64,000 nt of DNA. It comes from Alphaproteobacteria bacterium (GTDB taxonomy: Bacteria; Pseudomonadota; Alphaproteobacteria; Rhodobacterales; Rhodobacteraceae). The stretch spans positions 1 to 64,000 of the forward strand of contig JAUIAU010000007.1 in assembly GCA_030425185.1 (NCBI GenBank), in the 5' to 3' direction. The translations under genes were made by a program, and so were the position numbers. Below, piece by piece: positions 45,900 to 54,815 of this stretch. The notes beneath the pieces were generated by a model. It did not search any database. It worked only from the letters and a program-made list of their open reading frames with translations, and was not told where the DNA came from. How positions within the stretch are numbered: position 1 is the first letter of the stretch; each line of letters begins with the position of its first letter.

Positions 45900-46672
45900 G
45901 CGTTCCGGATCAAGGGGTTGCTGCCTGCGCGGCGCTGGTCGCGGCCGGGGATCCCGACCGGTTCCGGGCCATCATGGCGGCGCCGGTCGCCCTGCGGGAG
46001 CGGCTGTTTCCGCTGGCGGCCTTTGCGCTGGAGATTGCGCGCGCCCCCTGGGTGACCGAGGAACCGATGATCGCCGAAATGCGCCTGCAGTTCTGGCGGG
46101 ACACGCTGGAAGAGGCCGCCGCAGGCAAGCCGCCGCGGGCGCACGAAGTGGCCGCCCCGTTGGCGCGCGTCCTTATCGCACAACGCCTGCCGGTGGAGGT
46201 GCTCGACCGGGCCGTGGCGGCGCGGCGCTGGGACATCTACCGCGATCCCTTCGAGGATGAAGCTGCGCTGGACAGCTATCTCGACGACACCGGCGCGGGC
46301 CTGACGTGGGTTGCGGCCCTGGCCTGCGGGGCGCGCGGTCCCGAGGAAGGGCCGGTCCGCGCGATCGGCCGGGCCCATGCGCTGGCGCGGTTCCTCGTCG
46401 CGGTGCCGGACCTCGAGGCCCGAGGGCGCGTGCCGCTGGTCGATGGCCGGCCGGAGGCGGTGGCCGCGCTGGCGCGACGCGGGCTGCAAGACCTGAAGAC
46501 CGGCCTTGCCGCGCGGGTGGCGAACCCGGCGCTTTACGAGGCGGTTACGGCCGCGCCGATCCTGACCCGAGCCGCGAAGGAGCCAGGTGCTGTGGCGCAG
46601 GGACATCTCGTCCCGCTGCGCGCGATACAGACGATGCGCCTGATGCGGGCGGCGTGGCGCGGGCGGCTCTGA
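45896..46672 (+). CDS. squalene/phytoene synthase-like protein (NDUFAF6-like)
   Basis: This 258-residue protein belongs to the SQS_PSY fold by overall pattern (helical, with PLAAFALEIARAPWVTEEPMIAEMRLQFWRDTLEEAAAGK and AARRWDIYRDPFEDEAALDSYLDDTGAGLTWVAALACG). The first Asp-rich catalytic motif (DDxxD) of true prenyl synthases is not evident: WRDTLEE stands in its place. It therefore resembles the non-enzymatic NDUFAF6 branch, a complex I assembly factor in mitochondria. The role here is unknown. It is the last gene of the cysS operon. Confidence 0.75.
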   Translation: MSVPDQGVAACAALVAAGDPDRFRAIMAAPVALRERLFPLAAFALEIARAPWVTEEPMIAEMRLQFWRDTLEEAAAGKPPRAHEVAAPLARVLIAQRLPVEVLDRAVAARRWDIYRDPFEDEAALDSYLDDTGAGLTWVAALACGARGPEEGPVRAIGRAHALARFLVAVPDLEARGRVPLVDGRPEAVAALARRGLQDLKTGLAARVANPALYEAVTAAPILTRAAKEPGAVAQGHLVPLRAIQTMRLMRAAWRGRL

Positions 46673-46676
46673 ACCC

Positions 46677-47906
46677 TCAAACCGCTTTGGGCCGGAGGCT
46701 CAGCCAGATCAGCGCGGCCCCGGCGAGCGTCAGGAACGGCACCATCGCGATGTTCACCGCGTTCCAGCCCTGCACGACATCGCCGCCGGCACAGTTCATC
46801 AGGCCGCCCGAGGCGAGCGAGGCGAGAGTCACGCAGCCGAAGACGATCGCGTCGTTCAGGCCCTGAACGCGCCCGCGCTCGTGCGGGGCGTGAGCGCCGG
46901 CCAGCATCGTCGTCGCCCCGATGAAGCCGAAGTTCCAGCCGATCCCGAGCAGGACCAGGGCGCCGAAGAAGTTCATCAGATCAACGCCTTGCAGCGCGAT
47001 GCCACCCGCCGCCGCGAGCAGGACGAGACCGGTCGCGACGACTTTCGTCGTGCCGAAGCGGGCGATGACGTGACCGGTGAAGAAGGAGGGCGCGAACATC
47101 GCCAGCACATGCGCCGTCACCACGTCGGCGGCGCTGGCCTGCCCGAAGCCGCAGCCGACGACGGCCAGCGGCGTCGAGGTCATCACGAGGTTCATCAGCG
47201 CGTAGGAGACCATCGCGCAGATGATGGCGACGGCGATGGTCGGGTCGCGCAGCAACTCCATCCGCGACCGGCCGCGCGGGGCGTCATGCGCCGGGACAGG
47301 CGGTTTCGGGATGTCGAGGAAGACGAACAGCAGCGCGCCGATCAGGTTTATGGCAATCACCGCGAGGTAGGTGCCGAGGAACGGCACCACCATCGATTCC
47401 GAGGTCACCTTGACCAGTTGCGGCCCGATGATCGCCGAGGCGAGGCCGCCGGCCATCACGTAGGAAATCGCCTTTGGACGGAAGCTGTCGGAGGCGGTGT
47501 CGGCGGCGGCGAAGCGGTAGAAGCCCTGCGCCGACATGTAGATGCCGGTCAGCAGCGAGCCCAGCAGGAACAACGCGAAGGACTGGGTGATCAGGCCCCA
47601 GGCCCCGATGGCCGCCCCGGTGGCCCCGCCCATGGCACCCACGAAGAAGCCCGCGCGGCGGCCGAACTTCTGCATGAAGGCCGAGATCGGCGTCGCGGTG
47701 AGCATCGAGCCGAGGACGATCAGCGAGATCGGCAGGGTCGCGAAACAGGCGTTCGGCGCGAGCGATTGCCCGGCGAGCCCGCCGATCGTGAAGATCATCG
47801 GCATCTGGGCCCCGAGCAGGCCTTGAGCGGCAACGAGGACCGCGACGTTGCGCTTGGCGCGGGTCTCGGCGGCGGAAACGGGGAGGGTGGGGTCGATGGG
47901 GGCCAT
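46677..47906 (-). CDS. MFS transporter
   Basis: This 409-residue protein has twelve hydrophobic segments in the MFS pattern, including ITQSFALFLLGSLLTGIYMSAQGFYRFAAADTASDSFRPKAISYVMAGGL. The substrate is unknown. The ATG at 47906 gives MAPIDPTLPVSAAETRAKRNVAVLV; a much longer frame upstream is not conserved. It is divergent from the glycosylase gene with 66 nt between them and convergent with the SQS/PSY-like gene. Confidence 0.86.
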   Translation of the reverse strand: MAPIDPTLPVSAAETRAKRNVAVLVAAQGLLGAQMPMIFTIGGLAGQSLAPNACFATLPISLIVLGSMLTATPISAFMQKFGRRAGFFVGAMGGATGAAIGAWGLITQSFALFLLGSLLTGIYMSAQGFYRFAAADTASDSFRPKAISYVMAGGLASAIIGPQLVKVTSESMVVPFLGTYLAVIAINLIGALLFVFLDIPKPPVPAHDAPRGRSRMELLRDPTIAVAIICAMVSYALMNLVMTSTPLAVVGCGFGQASAADVVTAHVLAMFAPSFFTGHVIARFGTTKVVATGLVLLAAAGGIALQGVDLMNFFGALVLLGIGWNFGFIGATTMLAGAHAPHERGRVQGLNDAIVFGCVTLASLASGGLMNCAGGDVVQGWNAVNIAMVPFLTLAGAALIWLSLRPKAV

Positions 47907-47972
47907 GACCGCTGCATAGCCGATCCCATGCAGACTTGTGAATGTGCGAAAACGCAGGGTAGCCTGAGACAC

Positions 47973-48605
47973 ATGAGCGTCGGGCGCATCATCGAGACAG
48001 ACGACTGTGTGGCGGAGGGCGCAGCGTGGCTGGCCGGGCGCGATCCGCGGTTTCAAAGCGCTTTGGACGAGCTCGGAGCGCTGCCCCTGCGGCGGCGGCC
48101 GGACGGCTTCGCCGAACTGCTCGGCGCCATCGTCAGCCAGCAGGTCAGCGTCGCCTCGGCGCGCGCGATCTGGGCGCGGATGGAGGCGGCCGGGCGGATC
48201 AGCGCGGAGGCGATTCTGTCGGCGAGCGACGACGATCTGCGGGCCTGCGGGCTGTCGCGGCAGAAGGTCCGCTATGCCCGCGCGCTGGCCGGGGCCGATC
48301 TGGACTACGGCGCGCTCAGGCACCTGCCGACGGAAACGGTGGTGACCACGCTGGTCGCCGTGCCGGGGATCGGGCGCTGGACGGCCGAGATCTATGCCAT
48401 GTTCTCGCTCGGGCGGGCGGATGTCTTCGCGCCCGCGGACCTGGCCCTGCAGGAGGCGGCGCGCATCCTGTTCGAGCTGGAGGCGCGGCCGACCGAGCGG
48501 GCGCTGCGCGAGATGGCCGCAGACTGGTCCCCGTGGCGGAGCGTTGCGGCGCGGTTGCTCTGGGCCTACTACCGGGTGGCCAAGCAAAGGGAGGGTCTCC
48601 GGTGA
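47973..48605 (+). CDS. DNA-3-methyladenine glycosylase II family protein (AlkA-type)
   Basis: This 210-residue HhH-GPD glycosylase excises alkylated purines. The helix-hairpin-helix is TLVAVPGIGRWTAEIYAMFSLG (about 128-149), followed by the catalytic Asp region DVFAPADLALQEA. It lacks the N-terminal TBP-like domain of E. coli AlkA, as do many short bacterial homologues. The ATG at 47973 gives MSVGRIIETDDCV. Its stop overlaps the GTG start of the next gene. Confidence 0.88.
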   Translation: MSVGRIIETDDCVAEGAAWLAGRDPRFQSALDELGALPLRRRPDGFAELLGAIVSQQVSVASARAIWARMEAAGRISAEAILSASDDDLRACGLSRQKVRYARALAGADLDYGALRHLPTETVVTTLVAVPGIGRWTAEIYAMFSLGRADVFAPADLALQEAARILFELEARPTERALREMAADWSPWRSVAARLLWAYYRVAKQREGLR

Positions 48606-49291
48606 CACGGGTTCTGGACAGCGATCGGCGCGGTGCGCCCAAGGGGCAGGCCGACCGGCTGGTGATCTTCCTGCACGGCTACGGCGCGGACGGCGCGGAC
48701 CTGCTGGGACTGGCCGAACCGCTGGCGCCGCACCTGCCGGGAACCGCCTTCTACAGCCCGAACGCGCCCGAGCGCTGCACCGGCAACCCCTTTGGATTCC
48801 AGTGGTTTCCGATCCCGTGGATCGACGGCTCGTCCGAGGAAGAGGCCGAGGCGGGGCTCGCCCGGGCGGCGGACGACCTGAATGCCTTCCTCGACGCGGT
48901 GATGGCGGAGGAGGGGATCGGCCCGGAGGCGACCGCCCTGATCGGCTTCAGCCAGGGCACGATGATGAGCCTGCACGTGGCCCCCCGACGGGCTGAGCCC
49001 TTCGCGGGCGTCGTCGGTTTCTCGGGACGGCTGCTGACCCCGGAGACGCTGGAGGACGAGGTCGTCTCGCGCCCGCCGGTGCTGCTGATCCACGGCGATG
49101 CGGACGACGTTGTTCCGGTCGCGGCGCTGCCGGAAGCGGCGAACGCGCTGACCGGGGCAGGCTTCGAGGTCTATGCCCACGTGTCGCGTGGCACGGCGCA
49201 TGGCATCGCCAACGACGGGCTCGGCGTGGCGCTGGCCTTCCTTCGGGAAAAGCTCGGCTTCGACGCGCCCGGGGACGGCGAGGCAGGCTGA
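48602..49291 (+). CDS. carboxylesterase/phospholipase-type alpha/beta hydrolase
   Basis: This 229-residue esterase of the carboxylesterase 2/YpfH family has LHGYGADGADLLGLAEPLAPHLPG at the N-terminus, nucleophile Ser117 in LIGFSQGTMM, Asp in HGDADDVVPV and His in GTAHGIAND. The GTG start at 48602 overlaps the glycosylase stop codon as GTGA, so the two are co-translated; a functional link is not obvious. Confidence 0.88.
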   Translation: MTRVLDSDRRGAPKGQADRLVIFLHGYGADGADLLGLAEPLAPHLPGTAFYSPNAPERCTGNPFGFQWFPIPWIDGSSEEEAEAGLARAADDLNAFLDAVMAEEGIGPEATALIGFSQGTMMSLHVAPRRAEPFAGVVGFSGRLLTPETLEDEVVSRPPVLLIHGDADDVVPVAALPEAANALTGAGFEVYAHVSRGTAHGIANDGLGVALAFLREKLGFDAPGDGEAG

Positions 49292-49328
49292 TCCTGCCTG
49301 CCGCGCAGGCGGCACCGCCCGCTTTTGC
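49281..49328 (+). terminator. candidate terminator after the esterase gene
   Basis: Two adjacent stems, AGGCAGG/CCTGCCT (49281-49299) and GCCGC/GCGGC (49300-49313), are followed by CGCTTTTGCG. The T-tract is only four bases and a few positions downstream, so termination efficiency is uncertain. The first stem begins inside the last codons of the gene. Confidence 0.45.
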
Positions 49329-49493
49329 GTCATGGAACTGATACCGAATCGTTCTACCTCCCGCCCAGCCCCGGATCGCAGATCGTGAGGCTTGCCAGAT
49401 GGCAATGGCCATATATAGTCGATCCTAAGCTGGGGCGGGTCGTCCCGCTCTGGTGCCGGGACGCGGGCAGGCAGAGCGGAGGCAGAGTCGGCG

Positions 49494-50078
49494 ATGGACG
49501 GGGACTTCAGGGCGCAATTCGTGCGCGAACCCAACTGCTTGAAGCATCATCCGACCCTGGTGCTCAACGCTGATTACCGTCCGCTCTCGTACTATCCTCT
49601 GTCTCTGTGGCCCTGGCAGGATGCCGTGAAGGCCGTGTTCCTCGACAGGGTGTCGATCGTTGCGGAATACGACACCGTGGTGCGCAGCCAGTCGATGGCG
49701 ATCCCGATCCCCTCGGTGGTGGTGCTGAAGGATTTCGTCCGGCCGCAGAAGCGGGTGGCCTTCACCCGGTTCAACCTGTTCCTGCGCGACGAGTTCATGT
49801 GCCAGTATTGCGGCGGCAAGGGCGATCTGACCTTCGATCACGTGCTGCCGCGGTCGCGCGGGGGAATCACGAGTTGGGAGAACGTGGTTGCCGCCTGTTC
49901 GCGCTGCAACCTGAAGAAGGGCTCGAAGTCGCTGCGGCAGGCCGGGATGGTGCTGCGCAAGCGGCCGGTGCGCCCCGATCCCGAGATGCTGAACAACATC
50001 GGGCGCAAGTTCCCGCCGAACTACCTGCACGACAGCTGGCTCGACTTTCTCTACTGGGATGCGGAACTCGACGCCTGA
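49494..50078 (+). CDS. HNH endonuclease family protein
   Basis: This 194-residue protein has a complete HNH zinc-finger nuclease domain near the C-terminal end: Cys103/Cys106 (FMCQYCGGKGDLTFDHVLPRSRGG), the Asp115-His116 pair, Asn130 and Cys135/Cys138 (ACSRCNLKKG). The N-terminal region (TLVLNADYRPLSYYPLSLWPWQDAVKAVFLDRVSIVAEYD) is the conserved part of the chromosomal HNH family, sometimes placed near core genes rather than phages. There is no adjacent restriction or phage gene. Its biological target is unknown. Confidence 0.9.
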   Translation: MDGDFRAQFVREPNCLKHHPTLVLNADYRPLSYYPLSLWPWQDAVKAVFLDRVSIVAEYDTVVRSQSMAIPIPSVVVLKDFVRPQKRVAFTRFNLFLRDEFMCQYCGGKGDLTFDHVLPRSRGGITSWENVVAACSRCNLKKGSKSLRQAGMVLRKRPVRPDPEMLNNIGRKFPPNYLHDSWLDFLYWDAELDA

Positions 50079-50210
50079 GGCTCGGGCGAGCTGAGTGACC
50101 GGGGCAGGGGGCGGGTGACCCCCTTGCCGCGTTGCGGCATCGCGGGCACAGTCGAACCGGGGACCGTGCCGGGGACTGGACACAGCCACGCCGCACGCGT
50201 AATCGGGGGC

Positions 50211-50224
50211 CGTTAGCGCTAACG
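50211..50224. promoter_or_regulatory. perfect palindromic operator upstream of zwf
   Basis: CGTTAGCGCTAACG is a 14-nt perfect palindrome 58-71 nt upstream of the zwf start. The central 12 nt are identical to the site upstream of gap at 6538-6549. Its placement before the zwf-pgl-pgi operon supports one shared regulator of sugar-phosphate metabolism. Confidence 0.72.
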
Positions 50225-50281
50225 GCGGGCCGCCCGGCAGATGAGCGGCCGCCCCGGCGACGGAACGAAGGAGCCTTTCAC

Positions 50282-51736
50282 ATGGCAGCGCGTGTCATTC
50301 CGGTCGATCCCTTCGATCTGGTCATCTTCGGCGGTACCGGTGACCTCGCGCGCCGGAAGATCCTGCCCGGGCTCTATCGGCGTTTCCACGCGGGTCAGAT
50401 GCCGGACACGGCTCGCATCATCGGCGCCGCGCGCTCGGAAATGTCGAGCGACGAGTACCGCGAGTTCGTGCGCGCCGCGGTGATCGAGTTCGTCTCGCCC
50501 GCGCTCTGCGAGGCCGAGCAGGTCGCCGCCTTTCTGTCGCGCCTCGCCTACGTGGCGATCGACGCGCGCGGCGACGGCGGCTGGGCGGCATTGAAGTCGG
50601 AAGTCCGCGGCGACGTGGTCCAGGCCTTCTATTTCTCGGTCGCCCCGGGCCTGTTCGGCGACCTCGCCGAACGGCTGCACGCGCACGGGATCGCCGGGCC
50701 GGATGCGCGGATCGTCGTCGAGAAACCGTTCGGACGCGATGCGGCCTCGGCGCGGGCGCTGAACCAGAGCCTCGCGGCGCATTTCCGCGAAGAGCAGATC
50801 TACCGGATCGATCACTATCTGGGCAAGGAAACCGTCCAGAACCTGATGGCCGTGCGCTTCGGAAACGTGCTCTTCGAACCGCTTTGGAACGCGCAATTCG
50901 TCGATCACATCCAGATCTCGGTCGCCGAGACCGTGGGGGTCGGCGGTCGCGGCGAGTATTACGACAAGTCCGGCGCGATGCGGGACATGGTTCAGAACCA
51001 CCTGATGCAGTTGCTCTGCCTGATCGCGATGGAACCTCCGAACCGCTTTGAGCCGGATGCCGTGCGCGACGAGAAGCTGAAGGTGATCCGGGCGCTGGAG
51101 CCGGTGCCGGCCGACGACATCGTGCGGGGCCAGTACCGCAGCGAGGGCGACCTGCCGGGCTACCTCGACGAGGTCGGCAGCCCCGAAAGCCGGACCGAAA
51201 GCTTCATCGCCCTCAAGGTGCAGGTCGCGAACTGGCGCTGGAACGGCACCCCGTTCTACCTGCGGACCGGCAAGCGGATGGCAGCCCGGCTGTCCGAGAT
51301 CGTCGTCGTCTTCAAGGAACCGCCGCACGCGATCTTCGGAGACGAGGCCGGGTCGGAGGCGAACAAGCTGGTGATCCGCCTGCAACCGGACGAGGGCATG
51401 ACCCTGACCGTGACTATCAAGGAGCCGGGACCCGGGGGCATGCGGTTGATCGAAGTGCCGCTCGACATGAGCTTCGCCGAGGCGCTGGGGCCTGAAAATG
51501 CTGAAATGCCGGATGCTTACGAGCGTCTTATCATGGACGTGATCCGCGGCAACCAGACCCTCTTCATGCGTGGCGACGAGGTCGAAGCCGCCTGGCGCTG
51601 GACCGATCCGCTGATCGAGGCCTGGGAAAAGCGCGGGGATCGGCCGAAGCCCTACCGCCCGGGGACGTCCGGCCCGGAGGATGCCCTGGCGCTGCTGCAT
51701 CGCGACGGGCGGCGCTGGCGGGATCTGGAGGCATGA
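50282..51736 (+). CDS. zwf: glucose-6-phosphate 1-dehydrogenase
   Basis: This 484-residue Zwf oxidises glucose-6-phosphate with NADP (or NAD) at the entrance of the Entner-Doudoroff and pentose-phosphate routes. It has the nucleotide motif FGGTGDLARRK (16-26) and the substrate-binding RIDHYLGKE (175-183). The ATG at 50282 follows GAACGAAGGAGCC, and the MAARVIPVDPFDLVIFGG start agrees with relatives; the longer frame from 50132 runs through the operator and is rejected. The stop overlaps the pgl start as ATGA. Confidence 0.96.
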   Translation: MAARVIPVDPFDLVIFGGTGDLARRKILPGLYRRFHAGQMPDTARIIGAARSEMSSDEYREFVRAAVIEFVSPALCEAEQVAAFLSRLAYVAIDARGDGGWAALKSEVRGDVVQAFYFSVAPGLFGDLAERLHAHGIAGPDARIVVEKPFGRDAASARALNQSLAAHFREEQIYRIDHYLGKETVQNLMAVRFGNVLFEPLWNAQFVDHIQISVAETVGVGGRGEYYDKSGAMRDMVQNHLMQLLCLIAMEPPNRFEPDAVRDEKLKVIRALEPVPADDIVRGQYRSEGDLPGYLDEVGSPESRTESFIALKVQVANWRWNGTPFYLRTGKRMAARLSEIVVVFKEPPHAIFGDEAGSEANKLVIRLQPDEGMTLTVTIKEPGPGGMRLIEVPLDMSFAEALGPENAEMPDAYERLIMDVIRGNQTLFMRGDEVEAAWRWTDPLIEAWEKRGDRPKPYRPGTSGPEDALALLHRDGRRWRDLEA

Positions 51737-52410
51737 TGGACTTCGTCAGCTATCCCGACCGCGAGGCGTTGGCGCTGTCGCTGGCGACCCGGATCGCGGG
51801 CGAGCTCACCGAGGCCATCGACCTTTCGGGGCGGGCGACCCTGTCGGTGCCGGGCGGCAGCACGCCGGGACAGGTCTTCGATGCGCTGTCCGCGGCCGAT
51901 CTGGACTGGGCGCGCGTTTCGGTCCTGCTGAATGACGAGCGGTGGGTGCCCGAGAGCAGTGACCGCTCCAACACGCGACTGTTGCGCCAGCGGCTGCTGG
52001 TGGGACGTGCCGCCGCCGCCCGGCTTGTGCCGTTGCATGTTGAAACCGAGACACCTGAACAGGGATTGGATTGGGTGATCGCCGGGGTCGAGGAAGCGCT
52101 GCCGATCTCGGTCCTGTTGCTGGGCATGGGCGAGGATCTGCACACAGCCTCGCTGTTTCCGGGCGCGGACCATCTGGGCGCCGCGCTGGCCGACGATGCG
52201 CCGGCGGTGATGGCCATGCGCGCAATGGGCGCGCCGGAGCCGCGGATCACGCTGACCGCCCCGGTGCTGCGCGCGGCGACCCACCTGCATGTCCTGATCA
52301 CCGGGCCGGGCAAGAAGGCTGCGCTGGAGCGCGCGCAGGCTGCAACGACGACAGAAGAGGCGCCGATCCGCTGCGTGCTGGATCAGGCCACAGTGCATTG
52401 GGCGGAGTGA
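51733..52410 (+). CDS. pgl: 6-phosphogluconolactonase
   Basis: This 225-residue DevB-type lactonase hydrolyses 6-phosphogluconolactone. The pattern [18 protein letters not shown]...[31 protein letters not shown] (about 35-88) and [21 protein letters not shown] are diagnostic. It starts with overlapping ATG codons at the end of zwf, and its stop overlaps the pgi start by one base, so the three genes form a tight operon. Confidence 0.95.
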   Translation: MMDFVSYPDREALALSLATRIAGELTEAIDLSGRATLSVPGGSTPGQVFDALSAADLDWARVSVLLNDERWVPESSDRSNTRLLRQRLLVGRAAAARLVPLHVETETPEQGLDWVIAGVEEALPISVLLLGMGEDLHTASLFPGADHLGAALADDAPAVMAMRAMGAPEPRITLTAPVLRAATHLHVLITGPGKKAALERAQAATTTEEAPIRCVLDQATVHWAE

Positions 52411-54023
52411 TGGAACAGCTATGGACAGCGCTTGACGGCCACCGGGACCGTCTGGAAGGCACTCGGATCCTTGATCTTTTCGCGAATCCCGAACGGGCTG
52501 TTAAATTTTCGACCGAGGTCGATGGCCTGCTCTTCGACTATTCCAAGACCGGGATCGATGCCGCCGCGATGGACGCCCTGCTGGCCCTGGCCGACGCGGC
52601 CGGGGTGGCACAGGCGCGCGACGCGATGGTGTCGGGGGTGAAGATCAACACGACCGAAGACCGCGCGGTGCTGCACACCGCGTTGCGGCGGCGCGACGGC
52701 GTGGTGACGGTCGATGGCCGGGACGTGATGCCCGGTCTCCGCGAAACCTATGATCGCATGTCCGCTTTTGCCGAAGCGGTGCGCGACGGCCGGTTCCGGG
52801 TGCCCGGCGGCACGGTGACCGACGTGGTCAACATCGGAATCGGCGGATCGGACCTCGGTCCCGCGATGGCGGCGCTGGCGTTGTCGCCTTATGCCGACGG
52901 ACCGCGCGTTCATTTCGTGTCGAATGTCGACGGCGCGCAGATCGCCGAGACCCTGCGCGGCCTCGACCCGGCAACGACGCTGGTGATCGTCGCGTCCAAG
53001 ACCTTCACGACGATCGAAACGATGACCAACGCCGACACCGCGCGGCGCTGGATGGCGGCCCAGGTGGACGACCCGGCGGCGCAGTTCGTGGCATTGTCGT
53101 CGGCGCAGGAGCGCGCGGCCGAATTCGGGATTCCGGCCGAGCGCGTCTTCGGGTTCGAGGACTGGGTCGGGGGGCGCTACTCGGTCTGGGGACCGATCGG
53201 CCTGGCTTTGATGCTGGCGATCGGTCCGGCGGACTTCCGGGCCTTCCTCGACGGCGGCGCCGCGATGGACCGCCACTTCGAGACTGCACCATTCGACCGT
53301 AACCTGCCGGTTTTGCTGGCTCTTGTCGGGATCTGGCACCACCAGGTCTGCGGACATGCCACACGGGCAGTGTTGCCATATGACCAGCGGTTGGCGCGAC
53401 TTCCGGCATATTTGCAACAGCTCGAGATGGAGAGCAACGGCAAGCGCGTCACCCGTGACGGCAAGGCGCTGACCCGCACCGCGGGCCCGGTGGTCTGGGG
53501 CGAACCCGGCACAAATGGCCAGCATGCGTTCTATCAGCTGATCCACCAGGGACGGCAGATCGTGCCCTGTGAATTCCTGGTCGCGGCGCGCGGGCATGAG
53601 CCGGACCTGGATCATCAGCACGTTCTGCTGCTGTCGAACTGTCTCGCCCAGGCCGAAGCCCTGATGCGCGGCCGCACGCTGGAGGAAGCGAAGGCGAAGC
53701 TGGCCGGAACCGGGCTGACCGGCGAGGCGCTCGACGCGGCCGCGATGCACCGGGTGTTCCCGGGAAACCGGCCGTCGACCTTGCTGCTCTACCGGGAACT
53801 GACGCCCTTCGTGCTGGGCCAGATCGTGGCCCTCTACGAGCACCGGGTCTTCGTCGAAGGCGTGATCCTCGGGATCAACAGTTTCGATCAATGGGGTGTC
53901 GAACTGGGCAAGGAACTGGCCAAGGCGATGCAGCCGCTGATCGAGGGAACGACAGGCACGGCGGACAAGGACGGCTCGACCGCGGCCCTTGTTGCACGGG
54001 TCCGGAGCTTGCGCGGCGCCTAG
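52410..54023 (+). CDS. pgi: glucose-6-phosphate isomerase
   Basis: This 537-residue PGI interconverts glucose-6- and fructose-6-phosphate. It carries [16 protein letters not shown], the signature GYPVAYDQRL-like region [71 protein letters not shown] (catalytic Glu and His), and GVELGKELA near the C-terminus. The ATG at 52410 gives [15 protein letters not shown]; a GTG one codon earlier is possible. Its 3' end overlaps the end of the convergent thioesterase gene by 4 nt. Confidence 0.96.
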   Translation: MEQLWTALDGHRDRLEGTRILDLFANPERAVKFSTEVDGLLFDYSKTGIDAAAMDALLALADAAGVAQARDAMVSGVKINTTEDRAVLHTALRRRDGVVTVDGRDVMPGLRETYDRMSAFAEAVRDGRFRVPGGTVTDVVNIGIGGSDLGPAMAALALSPYADGPRVHFVSNVDGAQIAETLRGLDPATTLVIVASKTFTTIETMTNADTARRWMAAQVDDPAAQFVALSSAQERAAEFGIPAERVFGFEDWVGGRYSVWGPIGLALMLAIGPADFRAFLDGGAAMDRHFETAPFDRNLPVLLALVGIWHHQVCGHATRAVLPYDQRLARLPAYLQQLEMESNGKRVTRDGKALTRTAGPVVWGEPGTNGQHAFYQLIHQGRQIVPCEFLVAARGHEPDLDHQHVLLLSNCLAQAEALMRGRTLEEAKAKLAGTGLTGEALDAAAMHRVFPGNRPSTLLLYRELTPFVLGQIVALYEHRVFVEGVILGINSFDQWGVELGKELAKAMQPLIEGTTGTADKDGSTAALVARVRSLRGA

Positions 54024-54493
54024 GCCGGCGTCGCGCCGTCCACCTCGACGAACCGCTGTTTCAGGCTGTCGGGCAGGGTGCGCTTCGTCTTGCCGTCTGC
54101 TTCCAGCATGACCAGCACGGCTTCGCCCGTGGCGCGCAGGCCGTTGGAAATGCAGGCATAGTCCATCAGGAAACTGGTGTTTCGGAAGCTGCGCGTCCGG
54201 CAGACGATCAGGTAATCCTCGTCCATGAACATCGGCGCGTGGTAGCCCGCGGACTGTGACTTCATGACCAACTGCGGATCATTCGGGGCATATTGCGTCA
54301 TGCCCCAGGCCACGAAGTAGCGCACGCGGGCAATCTCGAACCAGCGCAGGTAGGCGGTGTTGTTGACGTGGTTCAGGGCGTCGATTTCCGAGAACCGCAC
54401 CCGGTCCCGATACCCGAAGACCCAAGGCCCCTCGACACCGGCCTGCCGGAGATCGTTCGCGTCAAGCGGGGTCAGGTAGGGGAGGTCGTTCAT
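54020..54493 (-). CDS. acyl-CoA thioesterase (4-hydroxybenzoyl-CoA thioesterase-like)
   Basis: This 157-residue hot-dog-fold thioesterase has the key Asp in [27 protein letters not shown] (about 34-60), the pattern of the 4HBT/FadM-type family. The acyl-CoA substrate is unknown. It is convergent with pgi, the two stop codons sharing CTAG, and lies between pgi and tRNA-Gly. Confidence 0.9.
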   Translation of the reverse strand: MNDLPYLTPLDANDLRQAGVEGPWVFGYRDRVRFSEIDALNHVNNTAYLRWFEIARVRYFVAWGMTQYAPNDPQLVMKSQSAGYHAPMFMDEDYLIVCRTRSFRNTSFLMDYACISNGLRATGEAVLVMLEADGKTKRTLPDSLKQRFVEVDGATPA

Positions 54494-54509
54494 GCGCGAT
54501 CTGGCTGTC

Positions 54510-54584
54510 TGGAGCGGGTGATCGGGATCGAACCGACGACATTCAGCTTGGGAAGCTGACGTTCTACCACTGAACTACACCCGC
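54510..54584 (-). tRNA. tRNA-Gly (anticodon CCC)
   Basis: The cloverleaf folds by hand: acceptor GCGGGTG with CACCCGC, D-arm with AGTTCAGTGGTAGAAC, anticodon stem TCAGC/GCTGA with loop TTCCCAA (anticodon CCC), T-loop GTTCGATCC, discriminator T and encoded CCA. It lies just upstream of the thioesterase gene on the same strand. Confidence 0.96.
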
Positions 54585-54682
54585 GCCTCCCTCCTGCTAC
54601 CGCCGCCCGCGCGCAGCGTCAAGCGGCCTTCGCATGTCGGTCGTCCGGTGCACCCGGGCAGGTGGATGTTCTGAATAAGCTC

Positions 54683-54710
54683 TATAATACATATATATGT
54701 TTATAAACAT
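54683..54710. promoter_or_regulatory. AT-rich region with overlapping palindromes upstream of glxR-like gene
   Basis: In otherwise GC-rich DNA, 54674-54715 is strongly AT-rich. It contains TATAAT (54683-54688), the palindrome ACATATATATGT (54689-54700) and, overlapping it by four bases, ATGTTTATAAACAT (54697-54710, 14-nt perfect palindrome). The arrangement suggests a promoter with an operator just downstream of the -10 box, controlling the oxidoreductase/glycerate kinase pair. No -35 box is obvious. Confidence 0.55.
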
Positions 54711-54815
54711 GGATATGGAATTTGGTCTGAAGATCGGGCCAATCCTTACCGAGGCTTGAACCTGCCGCCGGGGCCGTTACGGTGCCGCCGACAGGGCATT
54801 TGCGGGGAGACCGAC

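Noticed and set aside
54510-54815. tRNA-Gly followed by an AT-rich patch as a possible integration site of a mobile island
   Set aside because: No integrase, direct repeat of the tRNA end, or accessory genes follow; the next genes are ordinary metabolic genes with normal composition.
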